Source of the DNA: CAYRPO01 sp964426305 | GTDB taxonomy: Bacteria; Patescibacteriota; Saccharimonadia; Saccharimonadales; CAIOMD01 | Length of the DNA stretch: 10,802 nucleotides | Direction: 5' to 3' | Assembly (NCBI GenBank): GCA_964426305.1 | Contig: CAYRPO010000031.1 | Location: 1-10,802 of the forward strand | Shown: one piece after another, positions 1 to 6,055 of the stretch | How positions within the stretch are numbered: position 1 is the stretch's first letter | How the letters are laid out: the number at the start of each line of letters is the position of its first letter | The notes under the pieces: model-generated | The model's database searches: none | Seen by the model: the letters and a program-made list of their open reading frames with translations, nothing else | Told to the model about the DNA's origin: nothing | Position numbers and translations under genes: made by a program

Positions 1-77
1 GGTCTCTGTCTCGTACTCATGCCAGTCCGCGCTGGAGTGTATTCGTCGTAAGACCACTGAAAGATCAACGAAATACC

Positions 78-107
78 AAAACTCCAGCAAACGAGCTGGA
101 GTTTTTT
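78..107 (+). terminator. Intrinsic terminator of an upstream plus-strand unit
   Basis: An 11-bp perfect stem (AAAACTCCAGC at 78-88 with GCTGGAGTTTT at 95-105) closes a 6-nt loop and runs into six T residues (102-107). This is a standard Rho-independent terminator for a plus-strand transcript that begins outside the window. The A-run on the other side would also let it act weakly on the minus strand. A short open frame ends with TAA at 49-51, about 26 nt before the stem, which fits the tail of an upstream gene but is too short to name. Confidence 0.8.
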
Positions 108-149
108 CGTAACCAGAAGTAGTCTTTGACAAACGAGAGGGGTGCCGCC

Positions 150-386
150 ATGGCACGACGACCAGCTCCGCTGACGCACCAGGTCAAGAAACATGTCGAC
201 AATGCAATAGCTCTGGTCGACTCAGATCCGCAACGAGCTTTGCAGTGTCTTAATCAGGCCTTTGGCACAGGGATTCCACAGGCACGAATCTGGGCATACA
301 TCGCTAAGGCCGACATGGCCCTCGTAGCTCGCTTCAAGACAATGCGTGCCACGGCTGCAGCCGGTCGACAACCGACTGTCGCATAG
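150..386 (+). CDS. Small basic hypothetical protein, 78 aa
   Basis: I do not recognise this protein. The ATG at 150 is chosen because a purine-rich Shine-Dalgarno (AGAGGGG, 136-142) sits 7 nt before it. An in-frame TTG at 126 would place that site inside the gene. The product is basic, starts MARRPAPLTHQ, and looks mostly helical, with a middle segment (about residues 20-60, DSDPQRALQCLNQAFGTG then ARIWAYIAKADMALV) faintly like a single TPR-type helical hairpin. It has no signal peptide or membrane segment. It follows an upstream terminator by about 40 nt with no obvious promoter between, and is convergent with the Tmk-ThyX gene, 106 nt away. Coding status rests on the ribosome site and the isolated open frame; function is unknown. 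Confidence 0.5.
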   Translation: MARRPAPLTHQVKKHVDNAIALVDSDPQRALQCLNQAFGTGIPQARIWAYIAKADMALVARFKTMRATAAAGRQPTVA

Positions 387-430
387 TAGCAATCTACACA
401 AACAGTGCAAGATGCTACGAAACAATGGTT

Positions 431-480
431 GTGGTAGGCCTGGGGCGAGGCGATCCCTTGTCCTCGGGCCTGCCCACCAC
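431..480. other. GC-rich imperfect hairpin between convergent genes
   Basis: The 106-nt spacer between the two convergent genes holds three stacked 5-bp stems: GTGGT 431-435 with ACCAC 476-480, AGGCC 436-440 with GGCCT 467-471, and CGAGG 446-450 with CCTCG 462-466. Offset bulges are TGGGG (441-445) and GCCC (472-475), and the loop is 11 nt. The bulges can pair with each other (GGGC 443-446 with GCCC 472-475), so two conformers are possible. No T-run follows directly on either strand; on the plus strand a T-rich stretch begins only about 13 nt later. It could be a shared 3'-end structure or a small structured RNA; I match it to no known family. Confidence 0.45.
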
Positions 481-492
481 ATCCGCACCCCT

Positions 493-2814
493 CTATTTTT
501 CTTTCGGTTCTAATTGTTGTAGTTTGTGTTGGGTATATCGCTCGGCAGCAAGCCGTGTAAGTGCCGGGTCTTCATCACGATTGACAAAAATCATTGCTTC
601 GGAAAGTATGGGGTGAGCCTCAGCCAGTCGATCATACATTTGCTTGACAAGCTTGCGGTAGCCAGGGTGTCCTTGTGGCGATGTTCGAAGCTCGATGAAA
701 TGGAATGCTTCGCGAGCATTCATGGTTACTTTCCAACGCATTTTGTGCCCAAGTAGTGTTGCGTATTGCGCTTCAACTTCTTTGCCCGCGCTTTGCAAGT
801 AACTATGAAGTTCCAGGCTCCGGTCGAAACTGTCTAAGAAAGTCTCTGCTACGCCGGCTTGCTCTATGAGGGCGGGAATCTCATAGCCATAACGTGGCGT
901 TAGGGCTTGCCATGACAAGTCGTTTACTATGCGATGTCGCTGTAAATCGCGGAAAATACCATAATCACATACAATGTCCCAGCTATATACGGCACGCTCT
1001 AGTGCGCGACCAGGTCGATGTCGCCGGTTTAGTCGCTCGCCTATATACGCGTTCAATATGTCTATTTTGTCTTTGTATGAGAGGTCGGCAACATGTGCTG
1101 CAAGCTCTTTTTCGCTGAGACACGAATGCTCGTACAGCATATGTGGCAGCAGGTCTAGTTCGTTGCGCGGGTAGTAGTCGGTTAATGTCACTGCATCGAA
1201 ATGACCGCTCTGGGTTTGGGGCAATAGCTGTTCTGCCAAAGTCCGCACATTTTTACGTGTCGATGCTCTGTATGCAATTGTTGCGCCGCCTCGTTCCGGC
1301 TTGTCGGCTCGTTCCAAAAAGGCAGGAGCAATCTTGCGTGCCTGCTGTAGAATTGCCTGTCCGCACTCTTGCGCTTCTTTTGAATCTTCGGCTAGTAAGC
1401 GCATGATCATGCTTTCGAGCGCTTGACCCGATGCGAATATCCCAACAGTGCTCATGGTAGCTACGGGCAGCATGGAGCGAGCGGCATCGCAAGCCTGGGC
1501 GCGAATTGCTGCACGCCATGCGCCATCACGCTCTTCTTTTGGCGTCTTGTCACTGTGCTGCAAATGTTCAGTGAGCCTTCGCACGACACTCGAATAGTTA
1601 TCAAACAACGCATCCATTGTGTTGTGATATCGTTTGAGCTGATTCTTGCTTAGGGTCTTTGGGCGATAATATTTGTATCGTCCGTTGGTGTCTTTTTGGT
1701 CATAATATATATATCGCGTCGATTGTTCCAGATATGCAGCAAGTCTGCCCCACTCTATTTGCTTGGTAAGCAAATTGCTCGCATTCTCGACAACAACATG
1801 CAAGCCTACAAGCTGCTGCACTGAGTCGTCGCCATATGCGGTGACAACTCGATGGATGAGGCCGGCATCCTGTCCTGCCTTGCCTGCAAATTCGTCAAGC
1901 AGCGTAATTCGCATGTCGTCGCCGCGACGGCTGAGTCGCGCCATGGCAGCTGCCACTGTTACTTGATCCAGGGCACCAGTAAAGGCATATACGGGACCGG
2001 TGCTGTCAGTTGCAACCTGATCCAAATACGCCCTTCCGACGTCGGTTATGCTGGTGAGGCGAGCAGTCTTTTCTAGCAGTGGTGCGTTTGGTGGTGTCAC
2101 GGCAGGTACAACATGGGCGGCCGATTCTACAGGCGGAGCAACGGGCGGCGCTGCGGTTTCACCAAGCGTACGCCGCGGTTGCTTCATTGCGTCGAGCACA
2201 AGCTTCCATGTTTCCTGAAAGACCGCTTTTGGTTCGCCTGTTGCAAAGACGACCGGCAGATTTCGCTGTTTCGCTTCAAGTAGATATCCTGCCCGAACGC
2301 GTTCCAAAAATCCATGATCAAACGTATCGAGCCGCTTGCCAGTACTCCTGTCTGAAAGCCGTTGTATGAGTATGTCCGTTGGCACGTCGTAGACAATCGT
2401 GAGATCCGGCTCAAAATCACCCACCGCAAAGTGGATAATATCGTTTATGGTGTCATAGTCAGGCACGTTGCCTCGTCCATAGTACTGATTTGCAAGTGTC
2501 GTCAAATAGTTGCGATCTACTAGGCAAACAACACCTTTATTGCGAGCTTTGATGATGACTTCGAGAGACAATGCACGGGCGGCATTGTACAGAAGTACCT
2601 CAGCACGCGTGTTCAACGGATACTGTGAATCATGAACCAAAATATTTCTTAGCGCACGAGCTGTTACGTGACTTTGACTGTCTGGTTCGCGAAACATACG
2701 CACAGGCAGGCCTGCGGCCTGTAGAGCAGATGCAAGTAGCTGAATTTGTGTCGACTTACCAACACCAGCCGGGCCCTCTAAGACTATGTACATGCCTTTT
2801 TGGGTATTATTCAT
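493..2814 (-). CDS. tmk-thyX: Fusion: thymidylate kinase + tandem ThyX (flavin-dependent thymidylate synthase), 773 aa
   Basis: Residues 1-210 are a thymidylate kinase (dTMP + ATP to dTDP): P-loop GPAGVGKST at 14-22, REP at 42-44, the DR motif at 100-101 (VDRNYLTTLA) and an arginine-rich lid around 152-177. A Pro/Ala linker (about 212-245) leads to two ThyX-like halves (about 250-520 and 521-773). ThyX makes dTMP from dUMP using FAD, NADPH and methylene-tetrahydrofolate. The canonical RHR-X7-S motif is split: the first half reads WGR at 355-357 with Ser365 and RY at 367-368; the second reads RHR at 626-628 with Gln636 in the Ser position. The C-terminal NAR...LR signature is present only in the second half (699-710). 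From memory, the double-domain ThyX form exists in other bacteria; the N-terminal kinase fusion is what stands out. The ATG overlaps the dcd stop by 8 nt, and a GAAGG site lies inside dcd, suggesting translational coupling. The frame is uninterrupted. Confidence 0.9.
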   Translation of the reverse strand: MNNTQKGMYIVLEGPAGVGKSTQIQLLASALQAAGLPVRMFREPDSQSHVTARALRNILVHDSQYPLNTRAEVLLYNAARALSLEVIIKARNKGVVCLVDRNYLTTLANQYYGRGNVPDYDTINDIIHFAVGDFEPDLTIVYDVPTDILIQRLSDRSTGKRLDTFDHGFLERVRAGYLLEAKQRNLPVVFATGEPKAVFQETWKLVLDAMKQPRRTLGETAAPPVAPPVESAAHVVPAVTPPNAPLLEKTARLTSITDVGRAYLDQVATDSTGPVYAFTGALDQVTVAAAMARLSRRGDDMRITLLDEFAGKAGQDAGLIHRVVTAYGDDSVQQLVGLHVVVENASNLLTKQIEWGRLAAYLEQSTRYIYYDQKDTNGRYKYYRPKTLSKNQLKRYHNTMDALFDNYSSVVRRLTEHLQHSDKTPKEERDGAWRAAIRAQACDAARSMLPVATMSTVGIFASGQALESMIMRLLAEDSKEAQECGQAILQQARKIAPAFLERADKPERGGATIAYRASTRKNVRTLAEQLLPQTQSGHFDAVTLTDYYPRNELDLLPHMLYEHSCLSEKELAAHVADLSYKDKIDILNAYIGERLNRRHRPGRALERAVYSWDIVCDYGIFRDLQRHRIVNDLSWQALTPRYGYEIPALIEQAGVAETFLDSFDRSLELHSYLQSAGKEVEAQYATLLGHKMRWKVTMNAREAFHFIELRTSPQGHPGYRKLVKQMYDRLAEAHPILSEAMIFVNRDEDPALTRLAAERYTQHKLQQLEPKEK

Positions 2815-3520
2815 AGCTCAAACCTTCGATTGTTTTAGGTAGAACTCGCTGGTCTTTCCATGCTTTTGGTAGCATTTGGTCGGGTGACCAGGTGCTGATT
2901 ATGTTTTGCATATCGGTTCCCTGCTGATACTTACCGCTAAAACCACTGTCGCGACCGGCGCCATAATTTCCTTCAACCTCACCTGTCTCGTGAAATATGA
3001 TTTGCCCGATTCGCTCGCCGACCGGCAGCAGTACTGTCTCTTTTTCGTTCAGATTATAGACTTCTAGTGTTAACCTGTTGACATATCCAGGGTCTATCCA
3101 TCCTGCATCAAAACAGACTGCAACGCCGTTGCGGCCCCAGCTACTGCGGCTCTTTAGTTCACATGCACCCGGTGGCAAAATGCCAAAAAATTCATGTGTA
3201 TGCGCCAAGATTCGTTCACCTGGTTTTAGCGCTATGACAGGATGATCGGCCGGGATGTTTTTGTATAGCTGAAAGCCATTTTGCTTACACCAGGCACCAT
3301 GTGGCATAGCCTTAAAAGGGCCGTTGAAATATCGTTCGACATCTTCGCGGTCGAATGGATTAAATACGGCTCGTTCATTGATCTGTTCAATCCTAAAATA
3401 ATGATACCCAAGCGTCACATCGAGTGACGCCTGGCTAACGTTTTTTGGTTCAAATGGTCGACAAACGATATGGCCCTCGTCTATCGCTTGTCGAATCTGT
3501 AGGTTACTGTATACCCCCAC
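2807..3520 (-). CDS. dcd: dCTP deaminase (Dcd), 237 aa
   Basis: The product belongs to the trimeric dCTP deaminase/dUTPase superfamily and should deaminate dCTP to dUTP, feeding dUMP for ThyX. Visible motifs are KSRSSWGRNG (123-132), which carries the active-site Arg-Ser pair, and AGWIDPGY...LTLEVYN (139-156), with Glu153 in the position of the catalytic Glu of Dcd; that Glu separates deaminases from plain dUTPases. GERIGQIIF (168-176) and GKYQQGTD (196-203) complete the signature. At 237 aa it is longer than the usual 170-195, with extra sequence around residues 45-90 and a C-terminal tail. Whether it is monofunctional or the bifunctional dUMP-forming type cannot be told by eye. The start is GTG (3520), set by an excellent AGAGGTGA site at 3524-3531. 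It is the first gene of a two-gene operon with the Tmk-ThyX fusion. Confidence 0.9.
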   Translation of the reverse strand: MGVYSNLQIRQAIDEGHIVCRPFEPKNVSQASLDVTLGYHYFRIEQINERAVFNPFDREDVERYFNGPFKAMPHGAWCKQNGFQLYKNIPADHPVIALKPGERILAHTHEFFGILPPGACELKSRSSWGRNGVAVCFDAGWIDPGYVNRLTLEVYNLNEKETVLLPVGERIGQIIFHETGEVEGNYGAGRDSGFSGKYQQGTDMQNIISTWSPDQMLPKAWKDQRVLPKTIEGLSYE

Positions 3521-3592
3521 AATTCACCTCTTTTCAGTCGCTCAAGTACGTGATTTTACATCGAACTTTTTATTTCCCACCACTTGCTCGTA

Positions 3593-3621
3593 AGTATATC
3601 AAACACGCCAGCGTATGTACG
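3593..3621 (-). promoter_or_regulatory. Putative promoter of the dcd operon
   Basis: The minus strand carries an extended -10, TGATATACT (3593-3601, TATACT at 3593-3598). A weak -35 (CGTACA, 3616-3621) lies 17 nt upstream. Transcription would start near 3586, giving a leader of about 65 nt before the dcd GTG. The same 9-mer precedes rplK and the histidine kinase gene, which supports the call. Confidence 0.5.
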
Positions 3622-3643
3622 TTGTGTTATTTAGATCGAATTT

Positions 3644-3743
3644 NNNNNNNNNNNNNNNNNNNNNNNNNNNNNNNNNNNNNNNNNNNNNNNNNNNNNNNNN
3701 NNNNNNNNNNNNNNNNNNNNNNNNNNNNNNNNNNNNNNNNNNN
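3644..3743. other. Assembly gap (100 N)
   Basis: Exactly 100 N separate two contigs, which is the usual placeholder for a gap of unknown length. The left contig ends 124 nt upstream of the dcd start and the right contig begins 7 nt after the rplA stop. Apart from the promoter above, the roughly 120 nt left of the gap hold no gene I can support. Missing sequence could include further genes, for example rplJ and rplL, which often follow rplA in bacteria. Confidence 0.95.
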
Positions 3744-3750
3744 GAATTGT

Positions 3751-4803
3751 TTAGATTTCGCTTGAAGCAACACGGATGCTTGGGCCCATGGTTGTCGACA
3801 CATGGATGGCCTTTACGTAGATGCCTTTCAAGCTTGCTGGCTTCACAGCCTTGACGCTGGACAAAACCGCACGTGCGTTGCTCTCGAGCTTCTCGGGGCC
3901 AAATGACACTTTGCCAAAGGCAACGTGTACGATCCCGGTTGAATCGACGCGGTACTCAACTCGTCCTGCTTTTGCCTCGGAAACGGCTTTGGCGACATCG
4001 GTTGTCACAGTACCGCTTTTTGGGCTTGGCATAAGGCCTTTTGGACCTAGTGTACGTGCGTACTTACCAAGCTTTGGCATCATGGCAGGTGTTGCGATCA
4101 GTATGTCAAAATCGATCACGCCTTTTTCGAGTTGCTGCAAGAAATCATCACTACCAACTATATCTGCACCGGCTTTTTTTGCGGTGGCAGCATCGTCGGC
4201 GTCTGCAAACACGGCAACTTTTACAGATTTGCCTGTACCAGCAGGCAGAACCAATGTGGCTCGAACATTTTGGTCGGCATGTCGAGGATCGACGCCCAGG
4301 TTAATATGTAGCTCTACACTAGCGTCAAATTTGACAGTGCTGGTCTTTGTTGCAAGATCAAGTGCTTGTTTTAGGCTGTATTCTTTACCCTTTTCTACCA
4401 ATTTCGCTGCCTCACGGAACTTTTTGCCTTGACGCTCAAGTTTCGATCGGGTCTTAATTACGGGCTTTGGCTTTGGTGCGTCGGAATCTGCCATTTGAGC
4501 TTTTCGCTCTTCTTTGGCGGCTTTTTCTTCGGCTTCCTTGATTGCTTTTGCGGAGCGTTTGCCAGCTTTGGCAGTTGCTTCTTCGGCGTCAAGTTCGGCT
4601 TCTGCTTCGACGATTGCTTCGGCAATTTCTTCTGTCTCGACAATCTCGTCGATCAGTTCGGTTGTTGTCTTAGCTGCCTTCTTTTCTGCTCGTTTTTCTT
4701 CGGCGCCTGCAATTGCTGCTTCGATTTCGGCGATAGTGTTGCTGTTACCCACGTCAAGCTTTAGCTTGTGTGCCTGCTCTAGTAGTTCGGCTTTCTTTGC
4801 CAT
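3751..4803 (-). CDS. rplA: 50S ribosomal protein L1 with N-terminal extension, 350 aa
   Basis: Residues about 119-345 are a complete L1: VDPRHADQNVR near 171-181, LPAGTGKSVKVAVF at 186-199, and the L1 signature GPKGLMPSPKSGTVT at 253-267. L1 binds 23S rRNA at the mobile L1 stalk and, in many bacteria, represses its own mRNA. The protein is unusual in carrying about 118 extra N-terminal residues: a SAP/HeH-like helix-loop-helix at 1-32 (KAELLEQAHKLKLDV then TIAEIEAAIAG), followed by a Lys/Glu/Ala-rich, probably helical segment at 35-105. The ATG at 4803 is chosen for its GGAAGGAT site. Upstream codons in frame run into the rplK intergenic region and lack L1-like sequence. The internal ATG at 4494, just before the conserved core, has no good ribosome site. 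The gene ends 7 nt from the assembly gap. Confidence 0.93.
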   Translation of the reverse strand: MAKKAELLEQAHKLKLDVGNSNTIAEIEAAIAGAEEKRAEKKAAKTTTELIDEIVETEEIAEAIVEAEAELDAEEATAKAGKRSAKAIKEAEEKAAKEERKAQMADSDAPKPKPVIKTRSKLERQGKKFREAAKLVEKGKEYSLKQALDLATKTSTVKFDASVELHINLGVDPRHADQNVRATLVLPAGTGKSVKVAVFADADDAATAKKAGADIVGSDDFLQQLEKGVIDFDILIATPAMMPKLGKYARTLGPKGLMPSPKSGTVTTDVAKAVSEAKAGRVEYRVDSTGIVHVAFGKVSFGPEKLESNARAVLSSVKAVKPASLKGIYVKAIHVSTTMGPSIRVASSEI

Positions 4804-4819
4804 ATGTTGTGATCCTTCC

Positions 4820-4849
4820 GTGGTAGTAACGACACGCTCTGTCTCCCAC
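4820..4849 (-). promoter_or_regulatory. Candidate L1 autoregulatory mRNA hairpin upstream of rplA
   Basis: In the minus-strand transcript, GUGG (4849-4846) pairs with CCAC (4823-4820), extendable by two U-G wobbles. It encloses an inner stem GACA (4843-4840) / UGUC (4834-4831) with a 5-nt loop. The asymmetric internal loop between the stems (GA-rich on the 5' side, GUUACUA on the 3' side) resembles L1-binding sites in rRNA and L1-operon leaders. It ends a few bases before the GGAAGGAT ribosome site, where bound L1 could block initiation. The resemblance to known L1 leaders is from memory. Confidence 0.55.
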
Positions 4850-4882
4850 AAATTATAAATAAAACAAAATGATGTATGTGTC

Positions 4883-5311
4883 TTAGGCTTCGACTTCGAC
4901 GCCCATGCTTCGCGCAGTACCCGCAACCATTTTCTTGACCGCTTCAATGTCGTCGGCATTCATGTCTGCTGCTTTTGCCTCTGCGATCTCGGTCAGTTGT
5001 GTCTGGGTCAGCTTTTTGGACAGTTTCTCGGTGTTTGGCCGGCCAGAACCCTTATCGACTTTGAGTGCAGCACGAATAAGGTCATCTGTTGGTGTACCAA
5101 CGACGCGCCATGACAACGTGCGGTCTTCAAACACGGTAATGTGTACTGTCAGTACTTGGCCCATGCGGTCTTTGGTGGCATCGTTAAACGGATTGATGAA
5201 ATCCATCATGTTTACACCGTGCTGACCAAGGCTGCTACCTACGGGAGGCGCAGCTGATGCTTGACCACCCTTGATTTTCATTTTTAGATTCGCTTTTACG
5301 GCTTTAGCCAT
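4883..5311 (-). CDS. rplK: 50S ribosomal protein L11, 142 aa
   Basis: L11 binds the GTPase-associated region of 23S rRNA. Hallmarks are APPVGSSLGQHGVNMMDF near the N-terminus (the conserved APPVGPALGQHGVN block), KGSGRPNTEK in the middle, and the C-terminal RNA-binding helices ending MNADDIEAVKKMVAGTARSMGVE. The length matches the family (about 141-145 aa). The ATG at 5311 gives the normal L11 start (MAKAVKANLKMKI) and has a GGAG site about 8 nt upstream. The open frame continues further upstream but that sequence is leader, including the predicted promoter, not protein. rplK begins a two-gene unit with rplA, 79 nt downstream, and is separated from nusG by a terminator and its own promoter. 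Confidence 0.96.
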   Translation of the reverse strand: MAKAVKANLKMKIKGGQASAAPPVGSSLGQHGVNMMDFINPFNDATKDRMGQVLTVHITVFEDRTLSWRVVGTPTDDLIRAALKVDKGSGRPNTEKLSKKLTQTQLTEIAEAKAADMNADDIEAVKKMVAGTARSMGVEVEA

Positions 5312-5340
5312 TTGAAAACTCCATAGCAAATTAATAGATT

Positions 5341-5370
5341 GTATTCCGCAAGTAGAAGCAGACGAAATAC
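5341..5370 (-). promoter_or_regulatory. Leader hairpin in rplK 5' UTR
   Basis: In the minus-strand transcript an 8-bp stem (GUAUUUCG at 5370-5363 with CGGAAUAC at 5348-5341, one G-U) closes a 14-nt loop. It lies between the predicted rplK promoter and the ribosome site. No U-run follows, so it is not a terminator. It may be a ribosomal-protein leader element or a simple 5' stabiliser; I assign no ligand. Confidence 0.3.
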
Positions 5371-5387
5371 AGTGCGTAACGGCTACG

Positions 5388-5416
5388 AGTATATCATGAA
5401 AACGGTCATGTGTCCA
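5388..5416 (-). promoter_or_regulatory. Promoter of rplK-rplA
   Basis: The minus strand has TGGACA (-35, 5416-5411; 5 of 6 consensus), a 17-nt spacer, and TATACT (-10, 5393-5388; 5 of 6 consensus) with an upstream TG forming an extended -10 (TGATATACT, 5396-5388). Transcription would start near 5381, giving about 70 nt of leader. It lies just downstream of the nusG terminator, so rplK-rplA can be expressed independently of secE-nusG. This is the best sigma70-type promoter in the window. Confidence 0.75.
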
Positions 5417-5455
5417 ACGTTCGGTCGTCTCATACCTATTATGCATGTGTGTCCA

Positions 5456-5485
5456 TTAAAAGAGCCCCAAGCGAGGCTCTTTTAA
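5456..5485 (-). terminator. Intrinsic terminator after secE-nusG
   Basis: A perfect 11-bp stem (TTAAAAGAGCC at 5456-5466, GGCTCTTTTAA at 5475-5485) with an 8-nt loop gives, on the minus strand, a GC-rich hairpin ending in a T-rich 3' arm. It sits 21 nt after the nusG stop and ahead of the rplK promoter, so it ends the secE-nusG transcript. Confidence 0.8.
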
Positions 5486-5506
5486 GGATGTAGCTGTACT
5501 TTACGG

Positions 5507-6055
5507 CTATACTCGTTTGACCTGTAGGCTATCGAGCTCCACAGGAGTTTCACGGCCGAACATGTTGACCAATACTTTGATCTTGCCTTTTTGGGTATCG
5601 ATCTCGTTGATTGCCCCGTCGAAGCCCTTGAATGGACCGTCGACAATACTAACTACTTCGCCAACGTTGTAATCGATCTTGTGCTTTGGCTGCTCAACGC
5701 CCATGCGCTTGTTGATCTTGTCCATTTCATCTTGGCTGACTGGTGTTGGATCGGTGCCGCTGCCAACAAATCCCGTCACATTTGGTGTGTTACGCACAAT
5801 GTACCAGGCATCTTCGCTGAGCTTCATCTGAACAAGGACATAACCCTGAAAGATTCGCTTCTCGACAACTTTACGTTTGCCGTTTTTGATCTCGATTTGT
5901 TTTTCTTTTGGTACAAGTACTTGAAAAATCTTGTCGGCCATGTCGAGACTTTCGGCTCGCTGCCGAATACTTTCGGCTACCTTTTCTTCGTAACCACTGT
6001 AGGTATGAATTGCATACCATTGCTTACTTGAGTCATATCGTTTGGTTGAACTCAT
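5507..6055 (-). CDS. nusG: Transcription termination/antitermination factor NusG, 182 aa
   Basis: NusG binds the RNA polymerase clamp and couples it to Rho or to the ribosome. The NGN domain spans about residues 11-105: KQWYAIHTYSGYEEKV at the start, RIFQGYVLVQM at 67-77, and WYIVRNTPNVTGFVG at 84-98. The KOW domain occupies about 129-182 (VGEVVSIVDGPFKGFDG...MFGRETPVELDSLQV). Length and architecture are those of ordinary bacterial NusG with no insertion. The ATG overlaps the secE TGA stop as ATGA (6052-6055), and an AAGGAG site lies about 11 nt upstream inside secE, indicating translational coupling. A terminator follows. Confidence 0.97.
   Translation of the reverse strand: MSSTKRYDSSKQWYAIHTYSGYEEKVAESIRQRAESLDMADKIFQVLVPKEKQIEIKNGKRKVVEKRIFQGYVLVQMKLSEDAWYIVRNTPNVTGFVGSGTDPTPVSQDEMDKINKRMGVEQPKHKIDYNVGEVVSIVDGPFKGFDGAINEIDTQKGKIKVLVNMFGRETPVELDSLQVKRV

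Noticed and set aside
1..77. Short open frames before the first terminator, one ending with TAA at 49-51
   Set aside because: Only about 16 codons are inside the window and no motif is recognisable, so neither a partial gene nor an RNA gene (RNase P, tmRNA, SRP) could be supported.
126..149. Upstream TTG start for the small plus-strand gene
   Set aside because: The Shine-Dalgarno AGAGGGG (136-142) serves the ATG at 150 and would be inside the coding region if TTG 126 were used.
386..418. GTAGCA/TGCTAC inverted repeat with a 21-nt loop after the small gene
   Set aside because: A 6-bp stem with a long loop and no T-run is expected by chance and is not a convincing terminator.
3644..3743. A repeat or CRISPR array hidden at the gap
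   Set aside because: The flanks on both sides show no repeated units; only a 5-nt GAATT is shared.
3445..3854. Open frames running across the N block
   Set aside because: They are artefacts of unspecified bases in the assembly gap.
3821..4432. Long plus-strand open frame (203 codons) opposite rplA
   Set aside because: It mirrors the conserved L1 coding sequence and its Ala/Ser-rich translation has no family signature or ribosome site.
4514..4858. Ala/Ser-rich plus-strand frame opposite the L1 extension
   Set aside because: It is a shadow of the Lys/Glu/Ala codon pattern on the minus strand; its translation is low complexity.
4804..4959. N-terminal prolongation of L1 by 52 codons
   Set aside because: It would cover the rplK stop region and the candidate L1 leader; the ATG at 4803 has a good ribosome site.
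5312..5446. N-terminal prolongation of L11 by 45 codons
   Set aside because: It would translate through the predicted promoter and leader; L11 of normal length starts at 5311 with a GGAG site.
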